Shown in pieces: positions 36,883 to 51,996 of a DNA stretch of 64,000 bases (its first letter is position 1; every line of letters begins with the position of its first letter). This DNA is from Tubulanus polymorphus (Eukaryota > Nemertea > Palaeonemertea > Tubulaniformes > Tubulanidae): the NCBI RefSeq assembly GCF_964204645.1, contig NC_134025.1, positions 24,212,001 through 24,276,000 on the forward strand, read 5' to 3'. The notes below the pieces were generated by a model that was not told the origin of the DNA, searched no databases, and worked only from the letters and a program-made list of their open reading frames with translations. The position numbers and the translations under genes were made by a program.

Positions 36883-39800
36883 GCGGGCACGCGCGCGAGC
36901 GATCGGACTGGTAAATATCAAAAACCAAACACAACTCACGAATGATGATGATGATGACGATGATCGGAAAACGAAAACATTTGATGTGATTATCGTCACG
37001 ATAATCATTGCAACATTTTTTCGTTGTCACTACACGCACAAGGCAGCATATCGGTAACCGTTTCAATATGCTGTCTCTGATGACCAGCTTCCATACTATT
37101 TGTCACAGTATATTATTATATTCTTCGATACGTATTCCTAAAAAAGAAAACGCGACGAGTACAAAACTTTGTATTCACTTCGACGTGGCCCGATTATTAT
37201 TCATAGTCAACAGCGTTTTTTTTTCTAAATATATGACGAAAATCGAAACTGTGACGAAATGATGAGAGTGGATACTTTATTATCGAACGTAGAGACGCGG
37301 GACGCGCGCCCGTTTCGGAAGCTCTCTTTAGCGAGCGGAGCTAACTCACGAAGAATAAAAATCGTTCGAAATATATTTTTTTTTGTTCAATACTCCGCAT
37401 TGTCAGATCAAAGAAGACCTCGGACGACAAATTCGTTCATACGCACCATCGTAAATGTGTTCAGGAGCCGAAATCATCCGCGACCATCTTCACGCTGATC
37501 ACGTTGAATATTCGTTCGTGTTCAATTTTTCTATCGCCGGTGTTCATCATAACATCACTGTGCTTAATGTGCGTTCATCGATATTTGTACCTAAATATAT
37601 ATAAACATAACTTAATCAATACAAAAGAGCAAGTCGTCATAACAGTGACATCGTTTCTGGGACTTCCGCGTTGGGCCCGGTCTATTAAACTAAACCTGCT
37701 CACAGCTTTCGGAAATTAAATCGCCGGACGCCAGTGGTGAGAAAACGGGACGCCTCTCATTCTGGATACATTTTTTGTTGCTGTATAAATTATCATGTTG
37801 TATATAGAAATATCACTGTAAAAACTGTTCAGTTGTATAACTAATATTCTTCTCTTTTACTTATGTTATTGATAACTAATTATTATTATCATTATTATTA
37901 TTAGTATTGTCATTACTATTGATTATATGATTATAACTTATTATAATGATTTTTATTTTATAACTCATTATAAAAGCTGCCTATCGCTATGCTGTATATC
38001 AATCGGGTATATTTTGAGATATTGAAGGACAAAATTAACGGACTTTTTCAAATTTTGATCATTGAATGCTTACACGACTTTGAATGACCTTTTTTAGGGA
38101 GCAAAATATACGGAGTGGTCTTTATTGATCTAAATTCTCGATTCTCATTCAGGAAACCATAATGATATTGTCAGAAATTACTGCTTCTTATTTTTGGGCT
38201 GTGGTTACCAAAGAAATTCATTGTGATTGTTTTGTGATTGAAAAAATACGAAATTTGAATACTGCTGTTTCAAAACGTTGAAATTCTTGATAGGAACTGT
38301 GGCGCTCCTTTTTGTTTTAAAGAAACCCGCATTGATACATTGGATATTGTTTTTAGGGGGTCTTGGCATTCGTCATTCTGTATTCTATTTTAAATGTTGC
38401 GTTTTCTTCGTTCAACCATTCGTCATCCGACCTAAAAATTTATCGAATTAATCGAAAGTTTGTAACGCAAAATATTTGAACATTTCTCTCTAAGATAAAA
38501 TGGATGACTACAGGTTGAGCAGTACACCTTTTTATTATATATCTAGTCCAGAATGGGTGAGAGGGTTAATGATGAGGGCGTTTCGGCCGTATCAAGCGAA
38601 AATTACGAGATCCGGTGTAAAAAGAAAAACTGTAATTATTTTTTCTGCCGTACGTAACGCGCACACGTCACTGTACGGTTCATTAAGTATAGAAAATGAT
38701 GCACACGATAGCATAGTGTGTTGCCATAGTAATCCGCTAGTGTTAAGTCGCCTCAAACCTCGGAGACGCGCGATATTTTGCATTAATTTCAGTAAAGTAA
38801 AACGTTCAATAGAAATTTGCGCGCTCGCAGTGAAACAATTCAATTCGAAGCGGCGGCTTGTTGGCAGATTTTTGTCAGGAATTTAATCTCGGTATTAGAA
38901 TCGAGCGATGCGGTTTTTACATCAGTGAAACACCGACACACACAGTTGCCGTTGTTTTGTCCTAATATAATTGGCTTTTCAAAAGGCGCTCGAAATGTAA
39001 TTATCATATCTTTATTATCGATCGTTGTCGCAACCGACTGAAATAGGGGAATTATAACGTTGAGTCGTATTTTCAGATATTTTATTTTTCGACGGCGTTC
39101 TAAGATTACGAAGCGCGCGTTAGTCGGTGGTTTTCGCGGGCATATTCAGGAATCTTTTCTCAGTTGTTCGCATTTTACGATCGAAATCTGAAACGTATTC
39201 AAAAATGTATTATTAATCAGTCCAAATCAAATTTGGCAAAAAAAAACGACATATATGCTTCCATTTCTGCAGAGGCATTTTTTCAAATACAATAGTTAGC
39301 GTTTCGATCTATTAAACTCTATGATTTGAATTATTTTATTCGTGAGAGGTTATTACCTTCCGTATTGTTGATTCTTTTTCTGTACGAAATAATATGTTTT
39401 AATTACATTGTTACGATGATTGTTGACATGATTTTTAAGTATCCAAAATAGGTTTCGATGAAATGATTCGTTATGCCTGTTTTCTTCCTTCGTTAACTCG
39501 TATGAATACCGACAGCTATATCCAATCTTAGAAAAGCTAATAGTTATTTTCTGTCTTAGTTGATCTGGGACTGAGAAAAATTTGCGATAAATCGTGAGCT
39601 AGTTTGACTAATGAATTTGAAACACTTTCAAAAGCGATAGAAGGTGAACAAGGCATCTACTTGTTAGTTTTTTTTTTTTATTCAAAATATCTGAAAAACG
39701 ATAATCTTTAGAATATGCCTTCTGAAAATGCTTGTTTTTTTTTCTTGCTTGAAAGAGACAATCTTTTTGAAACAAAATGTTAGATACCCAGAAAAACGAG

Positions 39801-42800
39801 TTTCAGTGACATTGGAACTTCAATGATTGAATGAAATACCTATTGCCAATATTAAAAACGATATCCAAATGGAAAAAATCATGGACGATCTTGAGTCTTT
39901 ACTCATATGTATGTATGTATGTATGTATGTAAAGTTGCTTCTAAAGCAATGTTGCATGTTGTGCATTGATGTCTAGCTTCGTCTTTTTATAGTTATAGAT
40001 GCTTTATATTCATCAAAGCTATTACGTACACGCTTATCATATATCAATCATTCATCGCGAATCTGGGAGATGATTTTTTTTAATGGAATTTAGTCCGCGC
40101 TGCATTTACGTAATAATTCGACGAACTGGTCAGAAAAAAAATATGAAATAACTAAATCTACATCGAGACCAGAGTCATATCGAAACAACTAGAATGAGAA
40201 CAACTGAATGTTATTTTTTTTTTGTATCGAATGCATCATATTTATATATGTGTCACCCATGGCAAAGATGAGGTAATCAAATACGATATATATATATATA
40301 TATTTATTACTTTTTCTGATGTTTACTGCCTTTCAAAAACAGCTCGTCACAGCATTTATAGCAGAAATGCATAATCTATTGTAATTCATTTCTAGTTTAT
40401 CAGAGCTAGTACTGCCTACTCCACCAGCAGGGTCTAAACGCACTTTCTGTCTGAAAAAAAAGAATTAGAAAATTAGAGAATATCTTGGTCACAACTTGTA
40501 TACTTCCTAAATTTACCACTAACAAAATACTGCAGTAGGTGATAATTCAAATAGAATAGTCAAAATCATTCATACAGGCATATGTCATATTTGATAACCT
40601 CATTGTAATGAAGGAAAAAAAGAATATTTTTTGTATATTTTGTGTTCATTTGTAAGTTTTGATGATTTACAAGGCCAGGCAGTATATAATAGTTTTTTGC
40701 CTGTTTTGTAAGTTTCTTTTTTGATCTCAGGAAGGGTAGCATTTTTGTATAGCCCTTTCATCGGTGTATGCTCATGTTTTAGTTCCTGCAACTTTTTCTA
40801 CGAACGAACGTGAGAGACACCCGCGAATACAAAAACAAAAATACATATTTATCTATGCAGATTTTGTATGATATTAAAAACGAAAAAAAAAACTTTGAGT
40901 GCGCATATTTTATCATCAATGCACCTAAAAGAATGAGCTAATGAAATGTAAATGAGTAAATAATACTACAAGAAAACAACAAAAAAAATCTACCTTTTTA
41001 GGAAAATTTTTATGTGAAACTGTTTGTAAAAGCAGCGTCTGAGCAGTCTGTATCAAGATGATGAAATGATTTCGCTTTTAAAAAGCCTGAAGTACCTTTT
41101 TTATATGAACATTGATGATTTTTTTTCTCGAGATTTTTCGCTAGTCACTTATTTTTACAGCATTCGATTCGTGTATAAGTTGTATGTGTGTTTTACAAAA
41201 AAATGAATTGCATTTTGAAGAAAGGTTTTTGATCGACGGCAAATCATGGAGTATCTGATTTTCTTCGACGAAAGGTCAAAACGCATTCCATGACCTTCAA
41301 ATTCTGTATTACTCAATATCGAACTTCAATGGATGGCAAGTTTTTGCGTTCCAGCTTCCTTTACTTTTTCTTACAGATCACGTCTTTTTTTTCAGTATTG
41401 TGTTCATACTTATAAAACCATTCCAAAACATTTTATTCTATAACGCGTATTAATGGTCTCATTTTTTTTCGTATCCAAAAGATCCACGAATGGAACTGCT
41501 AACTGGCTGACTCTGTCAATCCTGTTGGCATTCCCTAACTCATTCTTCACAGAGTAACCCTTGTTTTGATGCTGTGCAAGTAGTGATTGACTTTTCATAG
41601 ATCAGATATGCATGGCTTAGCGGTACTGTACTATAATCCTATTCATTCAACGACGCTTAATGGGAACAACGCAAAACATACCGAAAAAAAACCAGTCGTA
41701 ACCAAACTCCATGATTTGCTGTTTCATTTTGAGAAAAAAGGTTAATGTTATTATTCCTTTGTATTAACTTCTGTATATTCTTGTACCGATGAAAATATTG
41801 AACTGCAGAAATATATTTCCTTGTATAAAACAAACACATGTATGTACGTATGCATTTCATGTGTACTTACATATATAAATGTTTGTTTACGGAATGAATT
41901 GTTTGAATGCTTATAATTTTAGATGACATAAAATGTTAGTTATGTAAGTACTTTGCGGAATGAAATTAATTTCAACAAGTTTTCAAAGAAGTCGTTGGTA
42001 TTTCACGATTTATTGACTTACATCATCTCATTTTGGAAACTTGCAAATTAATTTTATTCTCATATTTGTGGTTTTGTTGTTTGTTGCTTTGTGTAGCCGC
42101 ATCATAATATAGCCCTCGATGTACATAAGTAAAGCTTTGTAAATACTTGGGTCTGCTTATTTTTGAACGATCCATTCAAGTAAAAAAGAATATTTCTGAT
42201 ACGTATCTCCACGCCTTAATTTTTTGGTATATGTGCAGAGCTTACAAAAAGCTACCTTCATGGTAGAACAGGGATGTAATTTCATTGGCTTTTCTTAATC
42301 ATTCTATCCGTAGATGCCCATGAAATTGCATCAATTTGGGAACACTTGCATGCTGCTTTATGTGTCAAACTGATTCTTGGTTGGTGTTGTCACTAGATAA
42401 ATGGTGATGACCTTTACGAACAGTAATGACCTTTGCCATTTATCTTGGTTGCCTTGGTTCCCGTATTGCTTGCCTTCAGCAGCATTAACTTACTCCACAT
42501 GTGCATGCATCGATTTAATCAAATATTTTTTTGACAATATCAACAAAATCTACTCGCTTTACAAAATTGACCTTACAGGATATAGAACTAGGATCCATTG
42601 ACTTGATCAAATTCGGATTGTTGGCAGTCTATTTAATTGAACTGGGTTGTGATTTTTTAACATAGACCATAGATACCAATATGGTTTGGAAAATATCGAT
42701 AATACGACTTAGTGGCTATATCAAAGACTTAACTTTGCAATTAATCAGATAATAAAACCAAAATCTATGCTACACGGACTACGCATGCATATGTGGTTAT

Positions 42801-42958
42801 TGGAATTATAGTGCATCAGTATATCTCGGGAGTACAACAAGGCGATTCTTGTTCCATTTCGATTTACGTTGTTGTGTCTTGTGGGTGTGGAATGAATCAT
42901 TGCATCATAGTTGAGCGGTTGCTGTGATTATTGATTATGCAGCATAATGCTGAGCACT

Positions 42959-42988
42959 GATGCTGCTACTGCTGCTGCTGCTGCTGCC
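42959..42988. repeat. (CTG)n trinucleotide repeat
   Basis: A short run of CTG units with one interruption, non-coding as far as can be seen. Confidence 0.9.
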
Positions 42989-45900
42989 GGGTGACGGAAA
43001 AAATAAGTGGAGATGCAAATGCGAGAGACAAACATGCCATCTTTACACCTACACAGAAAATGGAGTCTTTCTTTCCAAAGTGAGATTTCCTTTCAAACTG
43101 TCTTGCGCCTACCCTGCACCTGAGATAAATGAAATAATTAATTCGCTATGATTATATATTCCCTCCATAAAAACGCATCCTAATTTGATACCCCGTTTGG
43201 TCATTATCTCAATTATTGCATTTACATTTTCTACTGATATAAATCGGAAAGAAGAAATAAGAAAATCGGTAAATTGTGCATTTGGCAAGTTGGTGAATGG
43301 TGGAGAGATTAGCAAACCGGATCGGGTATAGTTTGTTTATTTCAATTTCATTTTGATTTCTCATATTTTAATCCTTCCCTGCGTGCACATGTGATATTGT
43401 TCGGTGTTGTATGTATGTATATGTGTCGTTAAGCACAGACAAATTGTCACATGATGTTAGAGGATATACATCATCTTCGTATTGAAGTACTGCGCACAGT
43501 TTTTGTCAGGATATTTCGCTTTGAAAAAGTGGTTGCGCTGTGCCCGAGTATTATATACATTAGTTCGTTTTTATGAAGTAATTCAGGGGATATCGTTTCT
43601 GCAGAATCAATCGGGTTGTTGAAATAGTTCCATGAATTGTTCCTCGGATTTTGATATTTAAACACCGCAGCATATTCCGTAACCGTGATTGCAAAATATG
43701 GCCAGTCATCTGAAAATTATGAATCTGTTTTGTTTCAAAAAGTTTTCGACGCGGGATACTGCCGTGCGAGGATAAACTAATCATCACCCTAATTCTTGAT
43801 GGGACAAAATGATGAAAACGTTGTTAGTCGTCGTAAGCTGTCTCTGCCTCTCTGTTGACGATTCTTATGGCAGCTCATGAGCAATTCGAAAAAAAACGTG
43901 CCATTCAATGTCGCATAAATGTTGTTTGGATATGTACGCGTTATCAGCTTAATGGAAGTATATCGTTTCGAACGTTTAGCAACTTACAGCAGCGATATAG
44001 ACCTGACTCAAAGTCAGGTCTTTGTATAAATGATTCCTGTACATAGATACTTATATTTTCTTTTTGGTGGCTTTATAAATAATAGTCCACAAAGTGGACG
44101 TTAAATCTATCATAGGCCACTTTGTTTCAAGTACCGGTAGTTTTAGAAGAACCGTTTTACAACAAATAACTACTCGTTCTGTAGGTGTTCAGCTAATTAC
44201 GAAGATGCTTCAGGTAAACACTACAGCTAAATGCTGTCCCAGTAACTATGTTTAATCTGCTGTCCAACACACTAGATTGAAATTGTTCTCTTAGAGATGA
44301 CGAAGAAAAAGTGTTTTTCTCTCAATCCTTGCTTGGATTGATAAGACTACTAAAATCTGAATTGGTCTAAGGACAGTCGAATTTGTGGTTGGCCATCTTC
44401 TGTACACTACAGGCAACATGTCCTTCACTACATTGACTAACTAGACTGATTTACCATGCCTTCTTGTTGCTATTTTTCTCTTTAGGAAAGCGATCCTTCT
44501 GCTAGTTTAGATCTAGGGTGTTCGGACAAAATGATCAAAGTATCTTCTTAAAACACGAATGCAAATATGTTGAAAGTGGACCAATACATTAATGACGACC
44601 AGCTTATTGATTGATTAATTGATTTGATGATTTAAGATGCTAACTATTCAGAACTATGCTATGTCCAGAAATATAGATATATAAATGTTTTGCTGAATTA
44701 TTCATCACGTCCATCTCGTGGTTAATTAACTAAACGCACAATAACATACATATGCAAAATGACTGTTTTCTATTATTTTTCTAAATTGATTACTCTCTTC
44801 AGCGGCGTATGTAATTAATGTAAAATATTTCTCGTGTTGGGAGCATTGTCGAATTGTGTTTAGCTATAGAGACAGTTTTGGACAGGTTTTATAGACTGGG
44901 CATCACTTAAAAATGTCAAAAGGATTCGGAATTTTTCAGTAGTTGCCGTGGATTATCATTGTTACCTGGCTACTTAAAAGCTGAATTTACAACCCAGTCT
45001 TTAATAATGTGCCCTGCTTTGTATAAATAGACGTCTTCTTGTCTGTCTGTCTGTTACCATGGTAATTTTGTATAGTTGATTGTTGCCTACTGAACTTTGT
45101 GTGGTGCTGATTGGTCTTAACGCACACAGCAGTGACTGCAAGCAATTGCTTGGTAGATTCCCAAGTAAAAAACAGAAATATATGTTCATTGCCATATTTG
45201 GTATTATTTGAAAAGGTTTGATGAGAGGATTTTGTAACAGTTCATAACGCGATTTGTGCTTCGATGTCCATTTTACCCCCCGAGGAATTGCTTGCAGAAA
45301 CTGCTCTTAAATGATTTTGAAGGGAAAGTTTTGTACATATATTTGTAGAGATACGTGGATAAAAACGCACATTTTTCAACAACATTTGCTTTTTGTACGT
45401 ATTGTATTTTGATTCGGTTTTGTGTAGACATTTTTAGAATCGGTCTTTGAAATGATTTTTAAACTTAGGATCATATTTTTTATTTCCAACGTTGCAAGTG
45501 ATACTGCAATTTTTCCATGATGTAGATACTGTCAACAAACACAAAGGCTACGGGCGACACTGTCACTCTGAATAGCCAGGCTTATGACAAGATGTGGAAA
45601 AGATACTCATAGCTTTTTATACAAGATCAAATTTTGAAAAAGGAAATATACTGCATTGGTTTTTTAAATGTTTTCTGCGAAGTTCTGGTATTACATCTGC
45701 TTACTGAACAGCCTTGGATAATCTTTTTATGTGACATAGAAAAAGGGGAATCGGGCTGTGCTGTGTGCTGCTGATTGTGTTGTAACAAGGCCTGGATTCA
45801 CCACGAAAATTCCCAGAATCCAGATTCACCACAAAAAAAACCCCAGAACCTAGATTCACCATACTTATTTGATGTCTTAAATCCTTGCTACAGACACTGG

Positions 45901-47349
45901 GAATGAAACACTGTTTTTGTTGAAACCAGGGCTTGTTCATTCTCTATACGCAGACCACAGTAATAGAGTTACTTTTGATGAGAATATTTTTATTTCTATA
46001 TAGGTAGCACTTTTGGGCTTTGGTAGTTTGTGTACAAATTGTCCAGATTTCTGATCAAGTTTTTCCAAGGGATGTGTTAGAAAAGAACCCTGATTTTCCA
46101 AAATATCAGCTTTCTTATTGATTTTAGATTGACAATCATTTTTCACTGTAGAACTGCTGAAGTTAGTTATTTCTACATGTAGTTTGTGCACACGTGATCA
46201 CGACCACTATAAAAGTAGTCTTCGCAATAGCCAATCCGTAATCAATGGAAATCTGGTTCAAAATTTTATTTATTTTTTTTTTAATCATGAGGAAAAAAAT
46301 TTTAATCTGAACATCTGAAAGTTGTTGGTTTTTTTTCATGCATTCATTTCTTCTCGATGACGTAATATATTCTTTTCTTTATTTCATCTTCGGAATATGT
46401 TCTTGTTTTCAAAAGTTTTTACTAGTGATATTGTGATAAACCTAGTCTGAAGGTTGAAGAAAGTGTATCAGAAATCTGGAGTTTGATTTTAGTAGAGACG
46501 AATATGTCTCTTTGGTTTTAGTGAACTGCATAAGTCTTATTTTATGATAGAGATTTTATAGGATAATGAGGAGGCCCATCCTACCTAGAAAGTGCACGCT
46601 TTTCTCCAAATCCGATTATATTATATGTTGATTATCGATATGAATAAAGATCCAATTTTCTGTAGGTTGGTCTGGTGTATAAGCAATTTTTTCTTAATTG
46701 TCATGTTATAAGATTTGATTTACAGAAAAACAAAAATTTCAAAAGATATATTTCATCCCTCGAAAGTAGAGTTGTCTTATGAACAAACCCAAATTCCTAT
46801 TTCGAATCCGCAAATTCGTGTTTTTCCCATCACATTATTTAGTTTATTGTTCACTGTAGATTATTACCAGTAGTACATGTAATAGTTAAACTATTTCTTA
46901 TTCCAAATCATTATGGAAGTAACTGAAGCGCACAATTTTTCATATATATCTACTTTCTATCTTTTAGGGCTTGATGTTAGAGTCTTTCAGAATACTGCGC
47001 CTATCGCGGCCTCCTCATTGTGATTTCAATTGAACTTCCTTATATGAATATAAACATATATATATTACATATAAGGAACAAAAACTTGTGATGATGAGAT
47101 GATGATGAAAATACTATAGTGTAACAGTATAGTGAAAAGGGTCTTCTATATAGTTGTGTGATATGTTGAGTATGATTGTTATTATTAATTGGAACCAGAA
47201 TTTGTTGCATTCATATACTATAAGAAATTGTTCTCTGGTTTTACCCTGTTTCTGTTGCCTTGGGTTGATTTTTATAATCTTTTTTGATCATCAATATAAC
47301 GTTTCAGTACGTGCCGGTGTTGGTCTTTCGTCTGCACTGTATGATATAT

Positions 47350-47581
<232 letters not shown>

Positions 47582-49401
47582 AGATGACTGTAAAAAGGTA
47601 TTCCTAAATATTAGGTGATTGCTCTTAATCTTTCTGCGTCAAAACTAAATGTATGAATACCGTAGCCGGCTTGCCACATATATGTGAATATTTTAACCAA
47701 GCAAGCACTTATAACGAACTTGTGCTCATCAAAACAAGAGGTGAACTACCTTCAAATTCTATCTAATCAGCATTGCATGGCTTTTTATTTTGAGTCTAAA
47801 CAAACGAAAAAAATACTACACCTCTTAACCTATCATTGTAAGTTTTAACTTAAAACATTTATTTCTTTCGAAACTTTCTTGTCCTCTCCTTCCTAACGAG
47901 AGCAATCCCTATTATTCATGTTCATCATCTATGTGTACTATTACTACTACTATTACTACTAATACTAATAAATATTATCATTATTAACAATATGCTAATA
48001 ATCATTTGTCGTGTAATAGTAATATAACGTATTCGCCAGTTTGTGTATAAACAAACATCTCTATAAATTCCAATTCCCAAATTTTGCCGATTTGAAAATT
48101 ACACCTGTTGATTATCGAATCATTTGACAACTCAAGTAATAGTAAATGATTTGAGATTAGTTTGTTTGTATATACTGGCGTTACAATGTACTATATTGAT
48201 GTGGAGCATATTACTTATTACGATGGATATCTGTGTACTAGAACATTGGAATCGGTATGTATAGCATTTATCAGAATCGAGGCGTGGCTGCTTAATGATG
48301 GTCAAGCGCGCGATGTCTGATTTCGACGTCACCGCCGCGTCGATGTGTACACAACGCGTGATTTTATTTCTATCAAAATGATTTTTACGACAACGCCTTA
48401 GTGTTATGGGCAAGCGCATTTTCAAGTAATTTCCGTAATGAATCAATTAAAATGACGGTTGTTTGCCTATATATTATCGAGAATGGATTTGCAAGTATAG
48501 AAACACTCTTAGGTATATATATATCCCTCTATATATCAGATAAGAAATACAATGGCTTCCATCCGCCACTATGTCTATTCTACTTAAACGAATATATGTA
48601 TTTTTCTTACGTCGTTATATCAAGAATGCGCTATAAAATCGCCCTTATAAAGCAACAATCAGAATTGGATTTTCAGTAGAGTTCGGTCGATAATCCAGCT
48701 TCAAGCGTCATATTCTGTATTTTCCACCATTTGCTCAAGCGATACGCGCCGTAGTATCAAAATGAAATGTGTCATCTAAATAAGACTAAGTTTATATAAC
48801 ATGTAAAATGTAATATATGCCTATCATACATGTATGATTGTGTCACTCACAAAAATTGATATGCGCTGACAAATATTTGTTTTTAAGCGCGACATGCAGT
48901 CATTTAAGACGCTATATATGCTATTTCATGAACAGACAGTTTTGCTATAAATATATCCTCGCATTTATTAAGTCATCGTCATCGGTTTAATGAGTCTGCG
49001 TAAAATATGTACCAACCACGATTCTCTTCGATTCGTCTGCGATCGACTTCGGGGGATTTTTTCGTCCGCCACTTTTCCAATACGAAACAAGCGATATATA
49101 TGGCTAATTCTATAACAGTATTAAATTATTCAAAAGTTTCCCTGTGTCGCTGTTTCTGATTGAATCGTCACAAAGGTTTTACTACGAAGTTGCTTGCAAT
49201 ACGATGGAAATGAAGTCGCTCAGACGGTCAGAAGAGCTACGTGTTTTACGCAGGCGCCTCAGGTTTTTATGATGTCATTTTAACGTTTTGTACAGGATAA
49301 ACACCCAAGATAGATTTTGTCACGACGCCATTTTGTAATTTGATTCTTATACGAACTGTAAATGATAGACTTTATTGTTATATCAGAGAGCGGTCAATAA
49401 A

Positions 49402-51770
49402 TATTGTGTAATGAGCATTTGAAGATGGGGCGTTTGTTTTTGATTCAGCAGAATTTTTTCTCTTCTGATCGGTGCCTGATTCGGACCGTTGTTCCAGTCC
49501 ATCGGCTATACATCGAGGCCCTTGTACCCTTCCTAGTGTGATATACGAGAACGACCGGGGATTCTAGGAGACTGAATCATGTGCATTGCATTTGAGGATG
49601 TGGAAATTGTGGACTAGGAACATGGAGAAGGAATTCAAATCGTTCGAGCGATGAAACGATGAGAAGGCAATCGTTGTTTCACTGGTATTCAACCCACAAA
49701 TTATAACCTACGCACATTTCCCAAAGTTCAAAATTGTACGATTCCCCCATTTTCCTCGGATTTTTAAAATACCTTGCACTTTTTAGATTAAAGTACGTAT
49801 ATCTAAGTTGTAGAATCAACCTTAATATTAACTAGCAGTACATGTGGGACACCTTTCCGGCAACTAAATGAAGATAATTGCGCTATGCATATATTGCCTA
49901 TAGTGGCGCTTTATACATGGATAAGAGGTATGACATGAAACGTAACACCACAGACCTGCAAGGGTATAGGGATGGAATTTAGGGAAAAGGACCGCGATCA
50001 AACATGAGAAATACATGTACGAAGAAAGAGATTATGTTGAGGTATGTGAATTATCGTCATTATACATTGTATCAAAAATACATAAAGAGTCCTCTTTATG
50101 TATTTTTGATTGTATTTGAACCTCGTTAATAGGATACTACTGATATAGGATTTCCAGCATGCCCCAGCTAACATATTCATATCAATCAAGATTTGGATAA
50201 CACCGAACCCGTTGAATACAACAATTTCACATTTGCCAACAAGATTCGTATTAACGAGGAGGTTCCGCATTATCATTTATAACTCACAATTCGCAGTAAA
50301 TGATATTTGAAAGTAAAAGTGAAAGTTTAAAATTGCGTTTCTTCGTGTTAATGAAATCTTGGTAAACCTTTGTCCTCTTGATACACAAATACGAATAACA
50401 ATGACACAAATCTATTTTTTTATAATTACAAGTAATTCGCTTCATTAGAGATGCTGCCATGTAATAGATAATATTCTAATTTTCGACCAAAGGAACGGTT
50501 AATTACCTAGCCTTATACATTTTCGGAACTCCCAAATTTTCTCATTCGCTTCATCCCTCGTTTAAAACGCCCAATAATTATGAATCAAGGGTCGATTCGA
50601 TCAGACTGATTGATGTGTATTGATACCATCAAATCGAATCGCCTACAGGGGTGCATTGTACAAAAGCCATGAACTCCTCCCTGGTTGAGATCAATTGCTC
50701 GTGCGAGCCTGGTTATTGTTCCGCACAATTTGAGTTGAGTTGTTAATCGGAGCCAAGAGAAGCCATGAGAATTGATTGGGCGCCAAAATTGATCACTCCC
50801 TTTCGTATTGGTACGGCCGCCCAAAACCGTTGCACTATCCTTAAGTTCAGGAAAAAATCTATAATAAGAGCAACTTCGTATCATAAACTCTCCTTTGCGC
50901 CGCTTTTCCTCGTAAGCTTTGCTCGGTCCGTAATATGATAATGATATCACCAAGATTTGATCAAAATATATGTTACGGTAATTAAATTAGGAACATAGAG
51001 ACTACAAGAAATTTTACTTCTGAAAAACTGTATCGTACATATCTTAGGAGACAGCGTGACTTAAAACTGTACAATAGCCATAACATATCTTTTCGCAGGT
51101 TGACCCAAAGTAAATGGATATTTGTCTAACTACTGTTTTATAATTCATGTATCGTATTTTTTTGAAAGCCAAAGAGCATATGGAATTATGGCAATAAATT
51201 ATCATTATCATTATATACGTAAAGCCTTATGAAACTTAGTCGTATGTGTAAATGCATATAGTGTACACATTAACTTAGACCTATCTATACAATGAAACCC
51301 TATTTCTTATCGTGGTCATCCTTAAGATATTTCTGTATACGGTTAGACGCACGATAAAGAATTCTATTATGCATGAACGCAGTTTTTCATTTTATCGCAC
51401 GAGAAATCAAAACTTTTTATATTCTGTTCGATTTTCAAAGAAGTATTGCATTCTAACGCGAGAAATATTTTTCTTGCCGTGAAATTTTGAAAATGTTTGT
51501 TTTCTGACCCCAGTTGTCTTCTCGCACGAGGTATCAGTTCTTTCGTGCGTCTTGCCGCACAGAAATATTTCTTAGTATGGCACGAATCAGCCACCATTCT
51601 TTTCCCCTAGTTTAGGACTTTTTGGATTATAAAGAACTTTTTTGATAGAACCTTTGGAATAAGTGGAGTACGGCAATATTTGTCCGCTATAAACTTTGAC
51701 AATCAACAATCACAGAAATACCTTTATCGATACTGAAATAAATCAAGCCGAACATGACATCCTCAACTAT
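49402..51770. other. Non-coding DNA, nothing firm
   Basis: No splice-bounded exon was identified. A minus-strand frame at 50585-50953 (122 codons) lies in sequence of even base composition, but its product has no domain that I recognise. Confidence 0.35.
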
Positions 51771-51996
51771 AACAAGAGAAATCCCACAATAAGTTCAGCC
51801 AAAACGAGAAACTTGAATAGAAGAGTTATATATATTTGCGCAACGTTTCGGCTAAAGACTATTAGCCATCATCAGGCGTACTGAGTACAGGAGAATATTA
51901 CAAGATATTTATACAAGACCAAAACAATAGAAGCAGAGTGAGTGATTAAAATATTGAAAGGGGAATAGATGAACTTATTGTGGGATTTCTCTTGTT
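51771..51996 (-). mobile_element. Inverted-repeat element with hammerhead-like core
   Basis: A perfect 26-bp inverted repeat: aacaagagaaatcccacaat + aagttc at 51771-51796, and its reverse complement at 51971-51996. The 174-bp loop holds the hammerhead-like motif described separately. The 14-mer catcctcaactata also occurs on both sides (51759 and 52036), in direct orientation. Hammerhead motifs are known in Penelope-like retroelements and in animal retrozymes, so this could be a fragment of either. No reverse transcriptase was found. Confidence 0.5.
51845..51875 (-). ncRNA. Hammerhead ribozyme-like core motif
   Basis: Read on the minus strand, the segment gives CTGATGA, a stem-loop (GGCTAA-tagtct-TTAGCC) and then GAAAC. 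This is the conserved hammerhead arrangement CUGAUGA - stem II - GAAA. One extra U lies between CUGAUGA and the stem. I could not convincingly place the third conserved strand with the cleavage site, and stem III would be short or intermolecular, so activity is unproven. Confidence 0.4.

Noticed and set aside
36584-37066. 160-residue minus-strand frame opposite BAD exon 3, and the 149-residue plus-strand frame overlapping it
   Set aside because: Both are shadows of the CpG-rich BAD exon 3 read in other frames. The BAD frame has the splice phase and homology.
38500-38886. 128-residue plus-strand frame after BAD
   Set aside because: No domain or splice support. It sits in the probable 3' UTR or intergenic DNA and was not retained as a gene.
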